Positions 11,030-21,100 of a DNA stretch of 59,825 nucleotides are shown here, in pieces. Both the position numbers and the translations under genes were made by a program. How positions within the stretch are numbered: position 1 is the stretch's first letter; each line of letters starts with the position of its first letter. Below the pieces are notes generated by a model. It worked only from the letters and a program-made list of their open reading frames with translations, was not told the DNA's origin and made no database searches. Source of the DNA: Atopobacter phocae ATCC BAA-285 (lineage in GTDB: Bacteria > Bacillota > Bacilli > Lactobacillales > Aerococcaceae); NCBI RefSeq assembly GCF_000526675.1, contig NZ_JAGN01000004.1:1-59825 (forward strand), read 5' to 3'.

Positions 11030-11395
11030 CTATTTAGTCAACTCATCTAATACAACATCATAAGTATCGTTCATTTCTTTGACCGCTGACTCAATCAACG
11101 TTTGCGCATCAGTTTGACTGATTGCAATTCCGCGTTGGTCTAACGCGTGGAAGAACATCTCAATCGCTTTATTTAGTTTTTGTTTGCCGTGTAACGTGTT
11201 ATAAATTTGCTCCGTCGCTTGCACTGTGACCATGGCCAATGTACGTGCTACCTCAATCTCTTTGTTATCCTTGCTTGCACGCAATTCATTACTCTTGTCC
11301 ACGATGTATCGACGCAACCCACTCGCTAAAACACCAATTACAACTACTAATACACTAATTACACCGTTAATTATCGCTTGTTGAATCATTTCCAT
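11030..11395 (-). CDS. phage holin, LLH family
   Basis: 121 aa. One N-terminal membrane helix (about 9-28, GVISVLVVVIGVLASGL), then a basic RRYIVDKSN segment and an amphipathic C-terminal domain, as in LLH-type holins of Gram-positive phages. It lies immediately upstream of the endolysin. Role: timed membrane permeabilisation releasing the lysin. Confidence 0.8.
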   Translation of the reverse strand: MEMIQQAIINGVISVLVVVIGVLASGLRRYIVDKSNELRASKDNKEIEVARTLAMVTVQATEQIYNTLHGKQKLNKAIEMFFHALDQRGIAISQTDAQTLIESAVKEMNDTYDVVLDELTK

Positions 11396-11408
11396 ACTTT
11401 ACGCACTC

Positions 11409-11762
11409 CTAATCTTTATGTTTTTTGAATGGTAATCTTAAACACTCATTATAGATTTGCTCACCTGTACCATTGCCACCTAAGTTTTTGTAACTCTCGA
11501 ATACAGATGTGATTTCGTTTCTTTCTGGTACGGTCATGTACCCTTGGTCTAGTATTCTGTTGCACTCCTTTAACAGATGTACCTTTAATAAGCTTCGTAT
11601 GCCGTTTCTAATCGCTTTTTGCTCTTCTAACTGTTCCAATAACGCCTTTGTGGAACGATTGCCTAACCACTTAAAAAGCCCTGTTATTAAAGCAACTACT
11701 GTACCTATTATCGCTGCACTTAATTGCGCATTAATTTCTACAATATAGTTATGCCACATCAT
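11409..11762 (-). CDS. phage membrane protein, second holin/antiholin candidate
   Basis: 117 aa from the ATG at 11762 (GGGGGA precedes). One N-terminal membrane helix (LSAAIIGTVVALITGLFKWLG), a charged helix (TKALLEQLEEQKAIRNGIRSLL) and a C-terminal segment ending NGTGEQIYNECLRLPFKKHKD, a pattern common in Lactobacillales phage proteins next to LLH holins. The two adjacent one-helix membrane proteins probably form a holin/antiholin set (inference). Confidence 0.72.
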   Translation of the reverse strand: MMWHNYIVEINAQLSAAIIGTVVALITGLFKWLGNRSTKALLEQLEEQKAIRNGIRSLLKVHLLKECNRILDQGYMTVPERNEITSVFESYKNLGGNGTGEQIYNECLRLPFKKHKD

Positions 11763-11775
11763 CAATCCCCCTATC

Positions 11776-11799
11776 AAAAAAGCGCCCATTTTGGACGCT
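11776..11799 (-). terminator. terminator between tail and lysis genes
   Basis: AGCGtCC / GGgCGCT hairpin followed by TTTTTT on the minus strand, between the small tail-end gene and the holin genes. Confidence 0.55.
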
Positions 11800-11805
11800 T
11801 AAAAA

Positions 11806-11940
11806 TTATGCTTCATCAATCATGAACTCTAATCCACTATCGATTAAAATCTCACGTACTGCTTCTTTTAGCTTATTAGGCACTTTACTAAAAGTGATTT
11901 TTTCGAGAATCACACGTTGTGCAAAAAACATCGCCATCAT
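11806..11940 (-). CDS. small CD1375/XkdX-like phage protein
   Basis: 44 aa from the ATG at 11940 behind AAAGGAGGTGACGAC; the longer upstream frame has no support. MMAMFFAQRVILEKITFSKVP...LKEAVREIL matches the shape of the short CD1375-like proteins found between baseplate genes and holins in many Firmicutes phages. Function unknown. Confidence 0.7.
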   Translation of the reverse strand: MMAMFFAQRVILEKITFSKVPNKLKEAVREILIDSGLEFMIDEA

Positions 11941-11986
11941 GTCGTCACCTCCTTTAAATAAAATATAGAAAACTAATTTAAAGCGA

Positions 11987-12418
11987 TTAATCATATAACA
12001 TCATCGCCATTTCTTGAATCAAATCCTCGTGCATCTCATTTTGAGATTCTAAGACTTTAATTTTAGACTCGAGTACGTCTACAAGACTTGCAGATTTATC
12101 TGGTTTAATTTCAACCAATTGATTGATTTTTCCGTCAATTTCAAAATCGCTAATTGGCATTTCAAAAGGTTTCGGAAACCGTTGTGCTTCCGTTGCTTCA
12201 AAACCGATGGGCTTAATCAACGTAATCAACCAATCATCATCCATCCAATCAACTTGTTGGACATACTCGTTAAATTCATATTCTTTTTGTGGATTTAATT
12301 GACTCAAATCAAAAAAGACCGTCTGCTGACCGTCTTGAACTTTCAGTATATTGTTTTGATTGATTTGGTAATCAACCTGTCTGCTATCGTCAACGATTGG
12401 GCTATAAATAAATTGCAC
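11987..12418 (-). CDS. XkdW-like phage protein of unknown function
   Basis: 143 aa. I take the GTG at 12418, which shares its G with the upstream TAG stop (TAGTG) and follows GGGAGGTGGAAATA. Acidic, soluble, with a long C-terminal helix (SLVDVLESKIKVLESQNEMHEDLIQEM). The position between the fibre gene and the holin block fits a small baseplate-associated protein. Confidence 0.65.
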   Translation of the reverse strand: MQFIYSPIVDDSRQVDYQINQNNILKVQDGQQTVFFDLSQLNPQKEYEFNEYVQQVDWMDDDWLITLIKPIGFEATEAQRFPKPFEMPISDFEIDGKINQLVEIKPDKSASLVDVLESKIKVLESQNEMHEDLIQEMAMMLYD

Positions 12419-14217
12419 TATTTCCACCTCCCGATTGCTGTATAGTTATAGGTTTCATTGCTCATATTTCTAACTCCTGCTGTAATAAAATATACATCAA
12501 AATTTTCTCTATTAACGCCACCATGCGCTATCATGGTTGACCCTGAAGCAACAGAAACAGAAACCGCCACATCAGTTGTTTTAAAATTAATTGGATAAAC
12601 AATCCTTTTATAGTTCGTACGATTTAAACCGCCGTGACCTAAACTTGAGGTCATTCCAACTTTTCCTCTACCGTGACAAATAGCTAATCCATTATCAAAA
12701 TAATAATAGTGTCCGTTAGCATTAGAGCCCATTCGAACAATTTTATTTAATTTAGATTCGATTGCTTGCGCTTTATCATTTATATTTGCTGCTGTAGCAA
12801 AATTTTTATTGTCTAAATCTTTTTTTGTAATGTATTTATTTTTATCCTTGTCGTAGATACCATTTCCGAAAATTTGTACGGCATTTGGAATTTCGCCGCG
12901 ACCTAACATCCCAATCGAATCGTCATCTGCTCCAAAAGCCATTACAACACTTGTTGGCGCTAATGTGATTATTCTTTCGCGGTTATAATACGAATCAGAA
13001 ATTGTCAATCGAACGTCGTAGGCAACTGATGTTTCGAATGTGCCACTTAAATAAGGATTGAGATTAAATGTTGACTGCGTTGTCGTGGATTCGTATTTAG
13101 TTATCCAATTGTTTTTTCCTGCTTGACTAGTAGCTACTTTTATACTTAACTTATCTGCGCTTTTTGTTTTAAAAAACTTACCGCCCAAAAATACTCGAGC
13201 AAGAGTTGCATTGGGGTCACCACGAACAACTCTAAACGCAGTAATAGTAGGTGGATCGTACGGTTTGACTGTCACTGTTTTACTTTTACTTGCTTTACGT
13301 CCACGCGAATCAGTGACTTCGACATTTGCTGTCAAACTTCCCGACTGGCTAATTGACGTAAAAACAGGGTTTGTACCACTTTGTACACGTCCATCAAAAC
13401 TTGTTTGAATTGATTGGATTGTACTACCGTGCATCCCTTTTGCTCTGATATTGAATTTAATATCACTTAGTAATTGATAATATCCATCTAAATATCGCCC
13501 ACGAGTTCCCACGTCATTAAAACTGATATCATCAATTGTTGGTGTGATGTATGATGGGAACTTAACAGTCGTGTATTGTGTTTTAGATCCTATTAATCGA
13601 TTACCACTATAAGTATCGACAATGATTGCCATTCCGTTTTGAGTAGCGTTTGGAATCAAATCAATAAATTTTGTAGGCACTTGATAATCATAAGTCGTGC
13701 TATCAATCATGCTTGCAATATTGCCCTCTGTGCCTGCATAGCTATATCTTATCGAATGCTTGAAATCACCTGATTTACGATTGATTTGAATTTTTAAATT
13801 GCTACCTGCGTCTACCGTTTCGGGTAAGTTAAAATCACTACCCCTAAGCAGCGTTGGTAATGACATTGAACCTTTAATGGCCGTTTGTCCCCTGTGCGTC
13901 GTTAAATACACTTCGAACGTAAACGACTTTGTACCGTCGCTATTGTGAGTCACTTCAAACGAACCCGTTTTAAGTGTCTGACTACCATTTCTTGGCACTT
14001 TATACGGAGTAGATGTATTAAAAATAGTTTGACCATTCGCATACATTGAGAATGGTTGAGGCACTTGATTAAATGGATAGCCTCCTCCAACGGACTGCAA
14101 ATAGATCTTGTAGTTAATTCGGGTACGATTGCTTGCAACGTCTTGACTTGCTACGTCTAAATCAATTTTAAATTGCGCATAAAATCCGCCCGGTTGGTTA
14201 CCGATATATGTTGCCAC
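12418..14217 (-). CDS. DUF859-type phage minor structural protein (baseplate/receptor-binding candidate)
   Basis: 599 aa from GTG 14217 (GGAGGT seven bases upstream). The N-terminal part is beta-rich (FYAQFKIDLDVASQDVASNRTRINYKIYL), typical of DUF859 tail proteins of streptococcal and enterococcal phages. An Ig-like middle (VEVTDSRGRKASKSKTVTVKPYDPP) leads to a C-terminal domain after a helical linker (NINDKAQAIESKLNKIV). The C-terminal ~110 residues, Gly- and aromatic-rich, are the likely receptor-contact module. It follows the Tal gene directly. Confidence 0.8.
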   Translation of the reverse strand: MATYIGNQPGGFYAQFKIDLDVASQDVASNRTRINYKIYLQSVGGGYPFNQVPQPFSMYANGQTIFNTSTPYKVPRNGSQTLKTGSFEVTHNSDGTKSFTFEVYLTTHRGQTAIKGSMSLPTLLRGSDFNLPETVDAGSNLKIQINRKSGDFKHSIRYSYAGTEGNIASMIDSTTYDYQVPTKFIDLIPNATQNGMAIIVDTYSGNRLIGSKTQYTTVKFPSYITPTIDDISFNDVGTRGRYLDGYYQLLSDIKFNIRAKGMHGSTIQSIQTSFDGRVQSGTNPVFTSISQSGSLTANVEVTDSRGRKASKSKTVTVKPYDPPTITAFRVVRGDPNATLARVFLGGKFFKTKSADKLSIKVATSQAGKNNWITKYESTTTQSTFNLNPYLSGTFETSVAYDVRLTISDSYYNRERIITLAPTSVVMAFGADDDSIGMLGRGEIPNAVQIFGNGIYDKDKNKYITKKDLDNKNFATAANINDKAQAIESKLNKIVRMGSNANGHYYYFDNGLAICHGRGKVGMTSSLGHGGLNRTNYKRIVYPINFKTTDVAVSVSVASGSTMIAHGGVNRENFDVYFITAGVRNMSNETYNYTAIGRWK

Positions 14218-14229
14218 TAAAAGCACCTC

Positions 14230-16713
14230 CTAAACATTCTTGACGATGTATGTATATCTTTTACCATTGACTGTCTCTTTTTTGAACGAATGATAAGCAA
14301 CATCAAAAACACCCGTCACAGTTGCGTTGGTGATATGCATTTGGTCATTCGTAAACCAAGCAACCGCCTTATCACCAGAGATAATTTCTAGCCGATCGTT
14401 GGCTAATCTTAGCTGCACCGGATCATCAGCTTTGCCAATCAACACACCTTCCTCGCCAAAAAACAGATAGGTTTTAATCGCTTCGAGCGTTAGCTTACCT
14501 TTGCCAACATTTGCTTCTATGATTGCGATTCTATCTCTCAACGCAAGTCCATTGCTATCAACGGCCATTTTTAAAGCGTCCAAATATTCTTGTTGTCGTT
14601 TAACTTCATCTAAATTTTTATTTAATTCGTCTGGTGTTGGTAAACCTTCTAAAATAACTCGTAGACTTTGTTGATCGGCACTTAAACTATTTAATTGATT
14701 GCTTATTTCGTCACGTAGATTATTTACTGCTTGTTCGTCTCCGACATATACCCATTTATAATCACTTGGGTCTGTGCTTGGACTGGATGTGTTGTCACTG
14801 TACATCCCCAAAAAAGTACGATTAGTGTCCGTTAAACTAAAATCAATAATTTTTCCTTGTGTGTCTTTATTTGCGTACGCTTGATGTACATAACTGTTTT
14901 GACCATCTTTACCAGGTAAACCAGGTCGTCCATCTTTTCCGGGTCCACCTGGATCACCTTTAATTTTTGTCCATTTATATAACTTAGGATCCAATGGGGC
15001 TTCTTCCGATTGAGAGGTATATATACCCATGTATTCCTTACCTTCAGGATTAAAGCTAAAATCTATAACATACTCGCCAGCAACAACACTCGCATATGCA
15101 GTATGCAAATGTGTTTTCTTAATGACATCTTGCCACTCTAGTTGTCCTTTATCGTTGTAAGTGTAAATCTTGTTGATTCCATTTTCTTCCCAACGCCATA
15201 CGTCGCTGTACCTTGCACCTTTAGGTTCATCTTCCTGGTTAAAAATTTGGACTGACAAGTCTTTAATAAGATAGTAAGCCATTGCCATTTCTTCGTTGCC
15301 CTTCATTGCGATGCAGCGAAAATCGCTCTCAACTTCAATGTCTTTGTTAGTCAATTTAAGCGTTGCTGATGTTTCTGTTTTGTGCGTTTCGTTCCAAACT
15401 TCGTCGCTTGCTTCGTTTAAATAACTTTCACGCGTCCATTCAAATTTGTCTACTTGATCAGTAACGTCTAAGCCGCCACGTGTAACTGTTGCAGTCAGTG
15501 TCGTTTCAATTTTTCCGTTTTGAAACACGTTACCCCTGCTACTATCGATTGTTAAAACAAAAGGTAGTTGATTAAAGTTAAACGTATACTCTTTAAGCAA
15601 ACCGCTTAAACGACTCAACTCTGCACTGATTCCGCTTGGCAACTCCTCAAAATTACTTAACTCTACCACGTTCTGTGTTTGGTCACTTTGACTTTGTCGT
15701 AGCTCGACTACGCGTGCCTTAATGTACAAACCTTCATCTTTCGTGTAAAACTGGTGGTCGACAATCGTGACAAAGTCACCTAGTTCAACACCGTCGGGAA
15801 AATAGTTAAAATCGACGCTATAAGTCACTTTTGGTGCGTTTCGATTCTTTAACTGCCTTAGTGTTTCGTCAAACAGTGTTTTTTGCGACTTTGCCTCGGA
15901 CTGATAAGTCTTTAAAATATAACCATTCTCCGAACGATCATCATCCGCCCACTGCTCTCCTGCTTGTCTGTCGTATAACACACCATTTTTGGGGTTGACG
16001 TAATACCGTTCGTCATCATACGTATAGCCTTTTAGCGTTAAGTGTTTATCACCTTCCGCTTGCCCTACTCCTTTTAAAGCAGTAGCTAAATCAGTAATAT
16101 CAGCGGTACGCTTTACGCCTTTTAACTCACATCCAACTTCTAAACGTTGTCCAACGTCTTTTCCTCGACGTTTAAAAATATCAACGTATTTATAGATGGC
16201 CTTGTTGCCACTAAATCCATAATCGTAAGCTATCTCTATATCAAAACGTTTAGCAATCTGATCTAATCGCTTAGCTTTCGTGACGGTTTCTGTCCACTCT
16301 AGTGTTTGTTTTAAGCCTCCCGATTGATCTATTCGAATTTGCCAACCAGTATCTTTTCCTAGTGTTTTCTTAATAAAATCAACAACTGATCCGTTTAGTT
16401 TAAATCCATCGATTTCGCTGTTTAGTAATTGACGACTAGCATCTTCTGCAATAACTTCTACGACATCCACATCACTGTCAACGATTGAAATTTCAAATTT
16501 CTTATATCGTCCATTTTCCATTAAGTACAACAAACGATTACCCTCTTTGACGTGAACACTATCTGGATGGCTTTTATCGAATGTCACCGTTAATACACTG
16601 ACACCCGTATCAACTTTTGTCGTGACTAAGTCATTGTAAAAATGTAGTCCGTCTGGCAAATCATAGTTAGCAACTGCTAATGTATTCTCTTGTCGATCTA
16701 ATATGTAAATCAT
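14230..16713 (-). CDS. tail-associated protein (Tal, prophage endopeptidase-tail family) with collagen-like segment
   Basis: 827 aa. The N-terminal ~370 residues are the gp27-like hub domain of siphophage Tal proteins (MIYILDRQENTLAVANYDL ... YFPDGVELGDFVTIVD). Around 584-605 there are seven Gly-X-Y triplets (GDPGGPGKDGRPGLPGKDG), flanked by two copies of an ~55-residue unit of the form HxAYA...DFSxxx...GxY...DPxxYxW. A long coiled coil (LRDEISNQLNSLSADQQSLRVIL) follows. It forms the tail tip below Dit. I see no separate catalytic lysin domain. Confidence 0.85.
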   Translation of the reverse strand: MIYILDRQENTLAVANYDLPDGLHFYNDLVTTKVDTGVSVLTVTFDKSHPDSVHVKEGNRLLYLMENGRYKKFEISIVDSDVDVVEVIAEDASRQLLNSEIDGFKLNGSVVDFIKKTLGKDTGWQIRIDQSGGLKQTLEWTETVTKAKRLDQIAKRFDIEIAYDYGFSGNKAIYKYVDIFKRRGKDVGQRLEVGCELKGVKRTADITDLATALKGVGQAEGDKHLTLKGYTYDDERYYVNPKNGVLYDRQAGEQWADDDRSENGYILKTYQSEAKSQKTLFDETLRQLKNRNAPKVTYSVDFNYFPDGVELGDFVTIVDHQFYTKDEGLYIKARVVELRQSQSDQTQNVVELSNFEELPSGISAELSRLSGLLKEYTFNFNQLPFVLTIDSSRGNVFQNGKIETTLTATVTRGGLDVTDQVDKFEWTRESYLNEASDEVWNETHKTETSATLKLTNKDIEVESDFRCIAMKGNEEMAMAYYLIKDLSVQIFNQEDEPKGARYSDVWRWEENGINKIYTYNDKGQLEWQDVIKKTHLHTAYASVVAGEYVIDFSFNPEGKEYMGIYTSQSEEAPLDPKLYKWTKIKGDPGGPGKDGRPGLPGKDGQNSYVHQAYANKDTQGKIIDFSLTDTNRTFLGMYSDNTSSPSTDPSDYKWVYVGDEQAVNNLRDEISNQLNSLSADQQSLRVILEGLPTPDELNKNLDEVKRQQEYLDALKMAVDSNGLALRDRIAIIEANVGKGKLTLEAIKTYLFFGEEGVLIGKADDPVQLRLANDRLEIISGDKAVAWFTNDQMHITNATVTGVFDVAYHSFKKETVNGKRYTYIVKNV

Positions 16714-18104
16714 AAAAACACCTCACGATAAGTCACTTTTACATCCGGTTTTGTCGCAAAATCTGAAACAGACACAAACCATTCGGCTTCACCTGGTTCA
16801 ACATACAGCCCTTTACTCCCGGGCTTGATTGCTCCTAGCATAGGCAAACCGTTTCTTTTAGCCGTTCCGTCGCGCATATCAATTTGGATTACATCTCCAG
16901 TTGACATCGTGTTATCAAAGTTGTAATGCACATCTTCATAACTACTTATTCTCACGTCGTAAAAATGGTTAATTGTAAACGCTGGGTGTTTGTCAAATTT
17001 TCTTGAAAATACAATTACGCCATCAATCAATGTGTCAACGTGTTCTCGAGGCACATGACGGCTGACCGTGTACGTTTTATTATTCACTCGATTTTTAAAT
17101 TTAAAGGTGTATGTTTCGCCCACTTTTTCAATGCCAAGCGTTCCATAAAAATCGACGAAGTAACTTGTTGTGCTTCCAGTAACCGTTTCATGCTTACCAT
17201 TTATCCCAAAAGTTGGGGTCGTGTAAACGCCATTTCCTGTTTTATTAATTGCAATATAAGCAATCACTTTCCCTTTTGACATCAAACCAAAAAAGATGCC
17301 ACCTTGTTGATTCGGATTGTCCACTTTTACGATCAAATCAGCTTCTGCTCGATAATTTGTGTTCGTCATTTTGAAGTTTCGCATTAAACTTGGTCCAGCA
17401 TGTTTGCCTGTGGTATCGCCATAATTCGCACCAAATCCAACACGTGGTTTTCTTGTTTTAAAAAACTTGCCCGAAAAATAATAACTTGGATTAATTAATG
17501 ACGGATTGCCTGTCGTCCACAGTGAAGCATCTTCTAAATTGTCATGAAACGCTTGAATGAATTCTTGTTTTGTTTCTTCGTCAACTTCTGATGGGTCGCC
17601 TAATTGATAAGTACCGTGGGGGCTAGTTAAAGCAAATAGCCCGTTGTCGCTCTTCATCGTTGTTTCGATAATAGGATAATAACGGTATGTCCCATCATTT
17701 TTTAGTTTGATTAAATCGGCGGCAGGAAATTCTTGCGTTTTCTCTTTTATGCCATAAGCTACACGCTTTCCATTATGAGTTTTAACGCGTTCAAAATTCA
17801 TCTGAACATGTACAACTGATTGTCTTTCTTCATCTCTTGCATAGCTAAGATGTTCAGTATTCAACCGAACCGGCCAGTATCTATCCGGATAAATAGAAAT
17901 GTACAAGTGGTGAATTTCTTGCCGGTTGAGTTCGTGAACTAAAATATCTCGTTCCTTTGCATAATCGTTTGTATGCATAATGAATCGAAACACCCAATCA
18001 TCTGTATCAGAATCAAGAAGAAGCCCCCAATCAGGAGCTTCAACCAACCCCATATTTCGTGTTAATTCATATTCATTTAATTTAATAATTACATCTGACA
18101 TCAT
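16710..18104 (-). CDS. distal tail protein (Dit-like)
   Basis: 464 aa, overlapping tape-measure and Tal genes by 4 bp each. The N-terminus (IKLNEYELTRNMGLVEAPDWGLLLDS...) and the ILVHELNRQEIHHLYISIYPDRYW region match the belt domain of phage tail-component proteins. A large insertion in the middle (SYYFSGKFF...FGTYGTLGIEKVGETYTF region) looks like a beta-sandwich carbohydrate-binding module, making this an evolved Dit. It forms the hexameric hub at the tail end. Confidence 0.82.
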   Translation of the reverse strand: MMSDVIIKLNEYELTRNMGLVEAPDWGLLLDSDTDDWVFRFIMHTNDYAKERDILVHELNRQEIHHLYISIYPDRYWPVRLNTEHLSYARDEERQSVVHVQMNFERVKTHNGKRVAYGIKEKTQEFPAADLIKLKNDGTYRYYPIIETTMKSDNGLFALTSPHGTYQLGDPSEVDEETKQEFIQAFHDNLEDASLWTTGNPSLINPSYYFSGKFFKTRKPRVGFGANYGDTTGKHAGPSLMRNFKMTNTNYRAEADLIVKVDNPNQQGGIFFGLMSKGKVIAYIAINKTGNGVYTTPTFGINGKHETVTGSTTSYFVDFYGTLGIEKVGETYTFKFKNRVNNKTYTVSRHVPREHVDTLIDGVIVFSRKFDKHPAFTINHFYDVRISSYEDVHYNFDNTMSTGDVIQIDMRDGTAKRNGLPMLGAIKPGSKGLYVEPGEAEWFVSVSDFATKPDVKVTYREVFL

Positions 18105-21100
18105 CCAAATTCACCTACTTCTCTGTGTTTTAATCGGTTTGTTCGTTGCCTGTTCCGTTCAAGCACCCTGCCAACTTGATAAGAGTCCAACTTAATTTCA
18201 GTGTCTGCTAGTTGCTGTCCGAACTTTTGCATGATACGAACTAATTCATCTAGTCTCTTTTCAATGTGTGTTGTATCGGTAGATTGAATAAACGTGTCGT
18301 TATTACGTGTTTCAGAAAGGCTTGCTAGTTGTCTTACCTTTTTAGCGTTCTGTGGGATACCGATTCCGTCAGCGTAATGTGGGAATAATTTTCTTGTTTC
18401 ATAAGCTTTCAAGACTTTTGACCCTCTCGGTAAGTCGGGTAAGAACACATCGCGTCCTTCGGGGATAAATGGTGTTCCACCCTTTGGTATAACTAATTCT
18501 CTATATACAGGCCCTTTTTGGTCGTTAACAATTGCATGACCACCAGGGTGATAATTAGTACCTCTCGCGTTTTTTCTTCCTGTTACTTTTTCATATACAA
18601 CTCTTAGTGTTTTTGTAATTACATTACTGATATCACTGAACGCCCCTACAGCAGCTCTTGCATCATTCGCAGGTCCAGAAGCGTTATCATTCGCTTTCAA
18701 TTTTTTAGTAGCCGGATTGTTATTGTTAAAGCGATCTAACGCTGATACACCTGTACCCGATGCACTTACTACACTTTGTGGGTTACCTTGTAAGAATTTA
18801 GTTGCTGGATTATTTGATGCGTAACTGTTTAATGCGTTCTGCCCTGATTGAGAAGCGCTCGTAACATTCGAAGCGTCTCCGGTTAACTTCTTCACTTGTG
18901 GTTGCAGCGCATCATATTGCTGAACGGTTAGTGTGCCGTCTGCTACTTTCGCTTTCAAATCCTCGTTATTCGCAAGCATTTGTTTCACATCGTTTGGCAA
19001 GTTCATCCAGGTAGTGTACGTGTCGGTTGATTCTAGAACCTTCTCAAGCAGCCCTGGATTATCAACTATTAACTGTTTGGTTTGTTCAGGTAAACCGTTC
19101 CAACGCTCTAACATTTCAGAAGAGCTTTGAATCTTTTGAATTGTACCTGAATTATCAGCTTTCAACTCTTTCACTTCGGGTTGGAGTTCGTCCCAAAGGC
19201 CTAACTCAAAAATCGCCCCCGCCAATTCTTCTTTTGTGTTAGATTGTACAATCGCTTGTTTCTCTTCGATGGATAATTCGTTCCATTTACCTGTTTCAGA
19301 TAAGGCCTTGTACATGTTCACACTGAATTTGTCATGTAAGATGGCTTCTTTATCTTCCCAAGCCATGCCGTCCCAGTAGTCGTTAGCAATAGCAGCTTCA
19401 CCTATTACACGTCTAGCATTTGAATCTAGATCTGCATTATGAACGAGCAGTTTCATCTCGTTCCATTTAGTAACATCCTTTGTTGCATCAATCACCGCTT
19501 CGCGCATATTCGTTTTAACTTCCCCTGTTTTCTCGTCAAGGACAATACTGTTCCACGCTTCTGCGGCTTTTCGTCCGGATTTACCTGCCATGTCGGCTAC
19601 ACCGTCAATATCTTTAACAAGTGACAATGCATTATCTAAAAGTTTTTTGTTGCTTGCTAATTGTAATCGGCGCATTTCTTCTGTGCCGTCTAGCACTTTA
19701 CCGTTTAGCAAGTTGAACTTTTTAGCTAACTCTGGATATTTATCAACAATTGCTTTAATTTGAGAATCTAGACCATCTACCATCGCTTTTTTCGATGTGT
19801 CAAAATCTTTAATAATTTGGTCTATCATTTCTTTTGATAAGCCGTTATCTTTTAATTCTTTGCGCATCGATTCTCTTGTTTTAGTCCATTCTGTTAACAT
19901 GGATTCTCTTTGTTTGCCTAGCGATTTCACCCACTCTGTGGCCTGTTCTTTCGAGGCGTTTCTCACGTCACCGGTCATTGCAGTTAATATCCGCTTACGT
20001 TCTTTTTGACTAACACTTAGTGTATTGACATATTCTTCCGCAGAAGATTTATATAGGTTATTAATACGGCCAAGCTCTTCCTGTGTTACTTGTCGGTCAT
20101 TAGCCATTGCGTTTTTTCGAATTTCACTAATCTTTTGGGTATTCTCTTTAATAACGTTTAAAGACTGTTCGAGTTGAGATTTCTGTTTTTCAATGCTCCG
20201 TTTAGTCGATTCGTTAACAAAATCAGGTAGATTATCCAAGGCTTTTTGCATACCTTTGATGCGTTTTGTTATGTTATCTTCAATGGAGTTACCAACTTGT
20301 ACAAAGCTGTCGGCCATTGCACCTGTATCAGTTTTTACACCTTGTGACATGGCAGAAATAGCGCCTTGACCTTGCAACGTTGTATCTTGTATTTTAGTCA
20401 GTACTTTGTCGGTTTCTTCTCCAACGTCTGTTCCCCAACGCTTCACACGTTGAGACGATTCATACAACTGTTCACCAAACATTTTCCAACCTAAATAGAT
20501 TGCTCCGCCAACACCGATTGCTGCGGCGATTGGCAATAACACACCACTTAATCCACCTAATGCAGTTGTCATTGCTCCAATGCCTCCTGCGCCAGATGCT
20601 GCGCCTGCTGCGCTCCCGAGCTGAACTGCTCCAGCGGCACTTTGTCCAAGTGCACCAGCTAATTGTTGAGCGGGTACCACGCCACCTATTAAAGATTTAG
20701 CCATGGCATCCATCGCTCGTTTTTTAGCAAATTGTGCTGTTAATTCAGCAAACCCTTTTCCTAATGTTCCGATACCGCTTGTTAGTTTTCCTGTTACATT
20801 TAGCACAGGACCAACTGCAACACCAAAAGCGATCATTTTCATAATCATTCGTTGTGTCTTAGGGTCAGCTTCACTGAATTTACGTGCTAAGTCGCCTAGG
20901 TTTTTTATTAAAGGTTTTGCACTATTTAGTCCTTCCCTTAGCGCATCAACAAAAGGTCCGCCCAATTCAATTGCTGCATCAACTGCTTCATTTTTTAGCA
21001 TTTTGAGTTTAGCTTCTGTCGTTTCATAACGTTTGCTAGCTTCTTCTGTTAAGGCAGTATTTTCTTCCCAGGCTTTGTTACCCGTTCGCACTGCATCACT

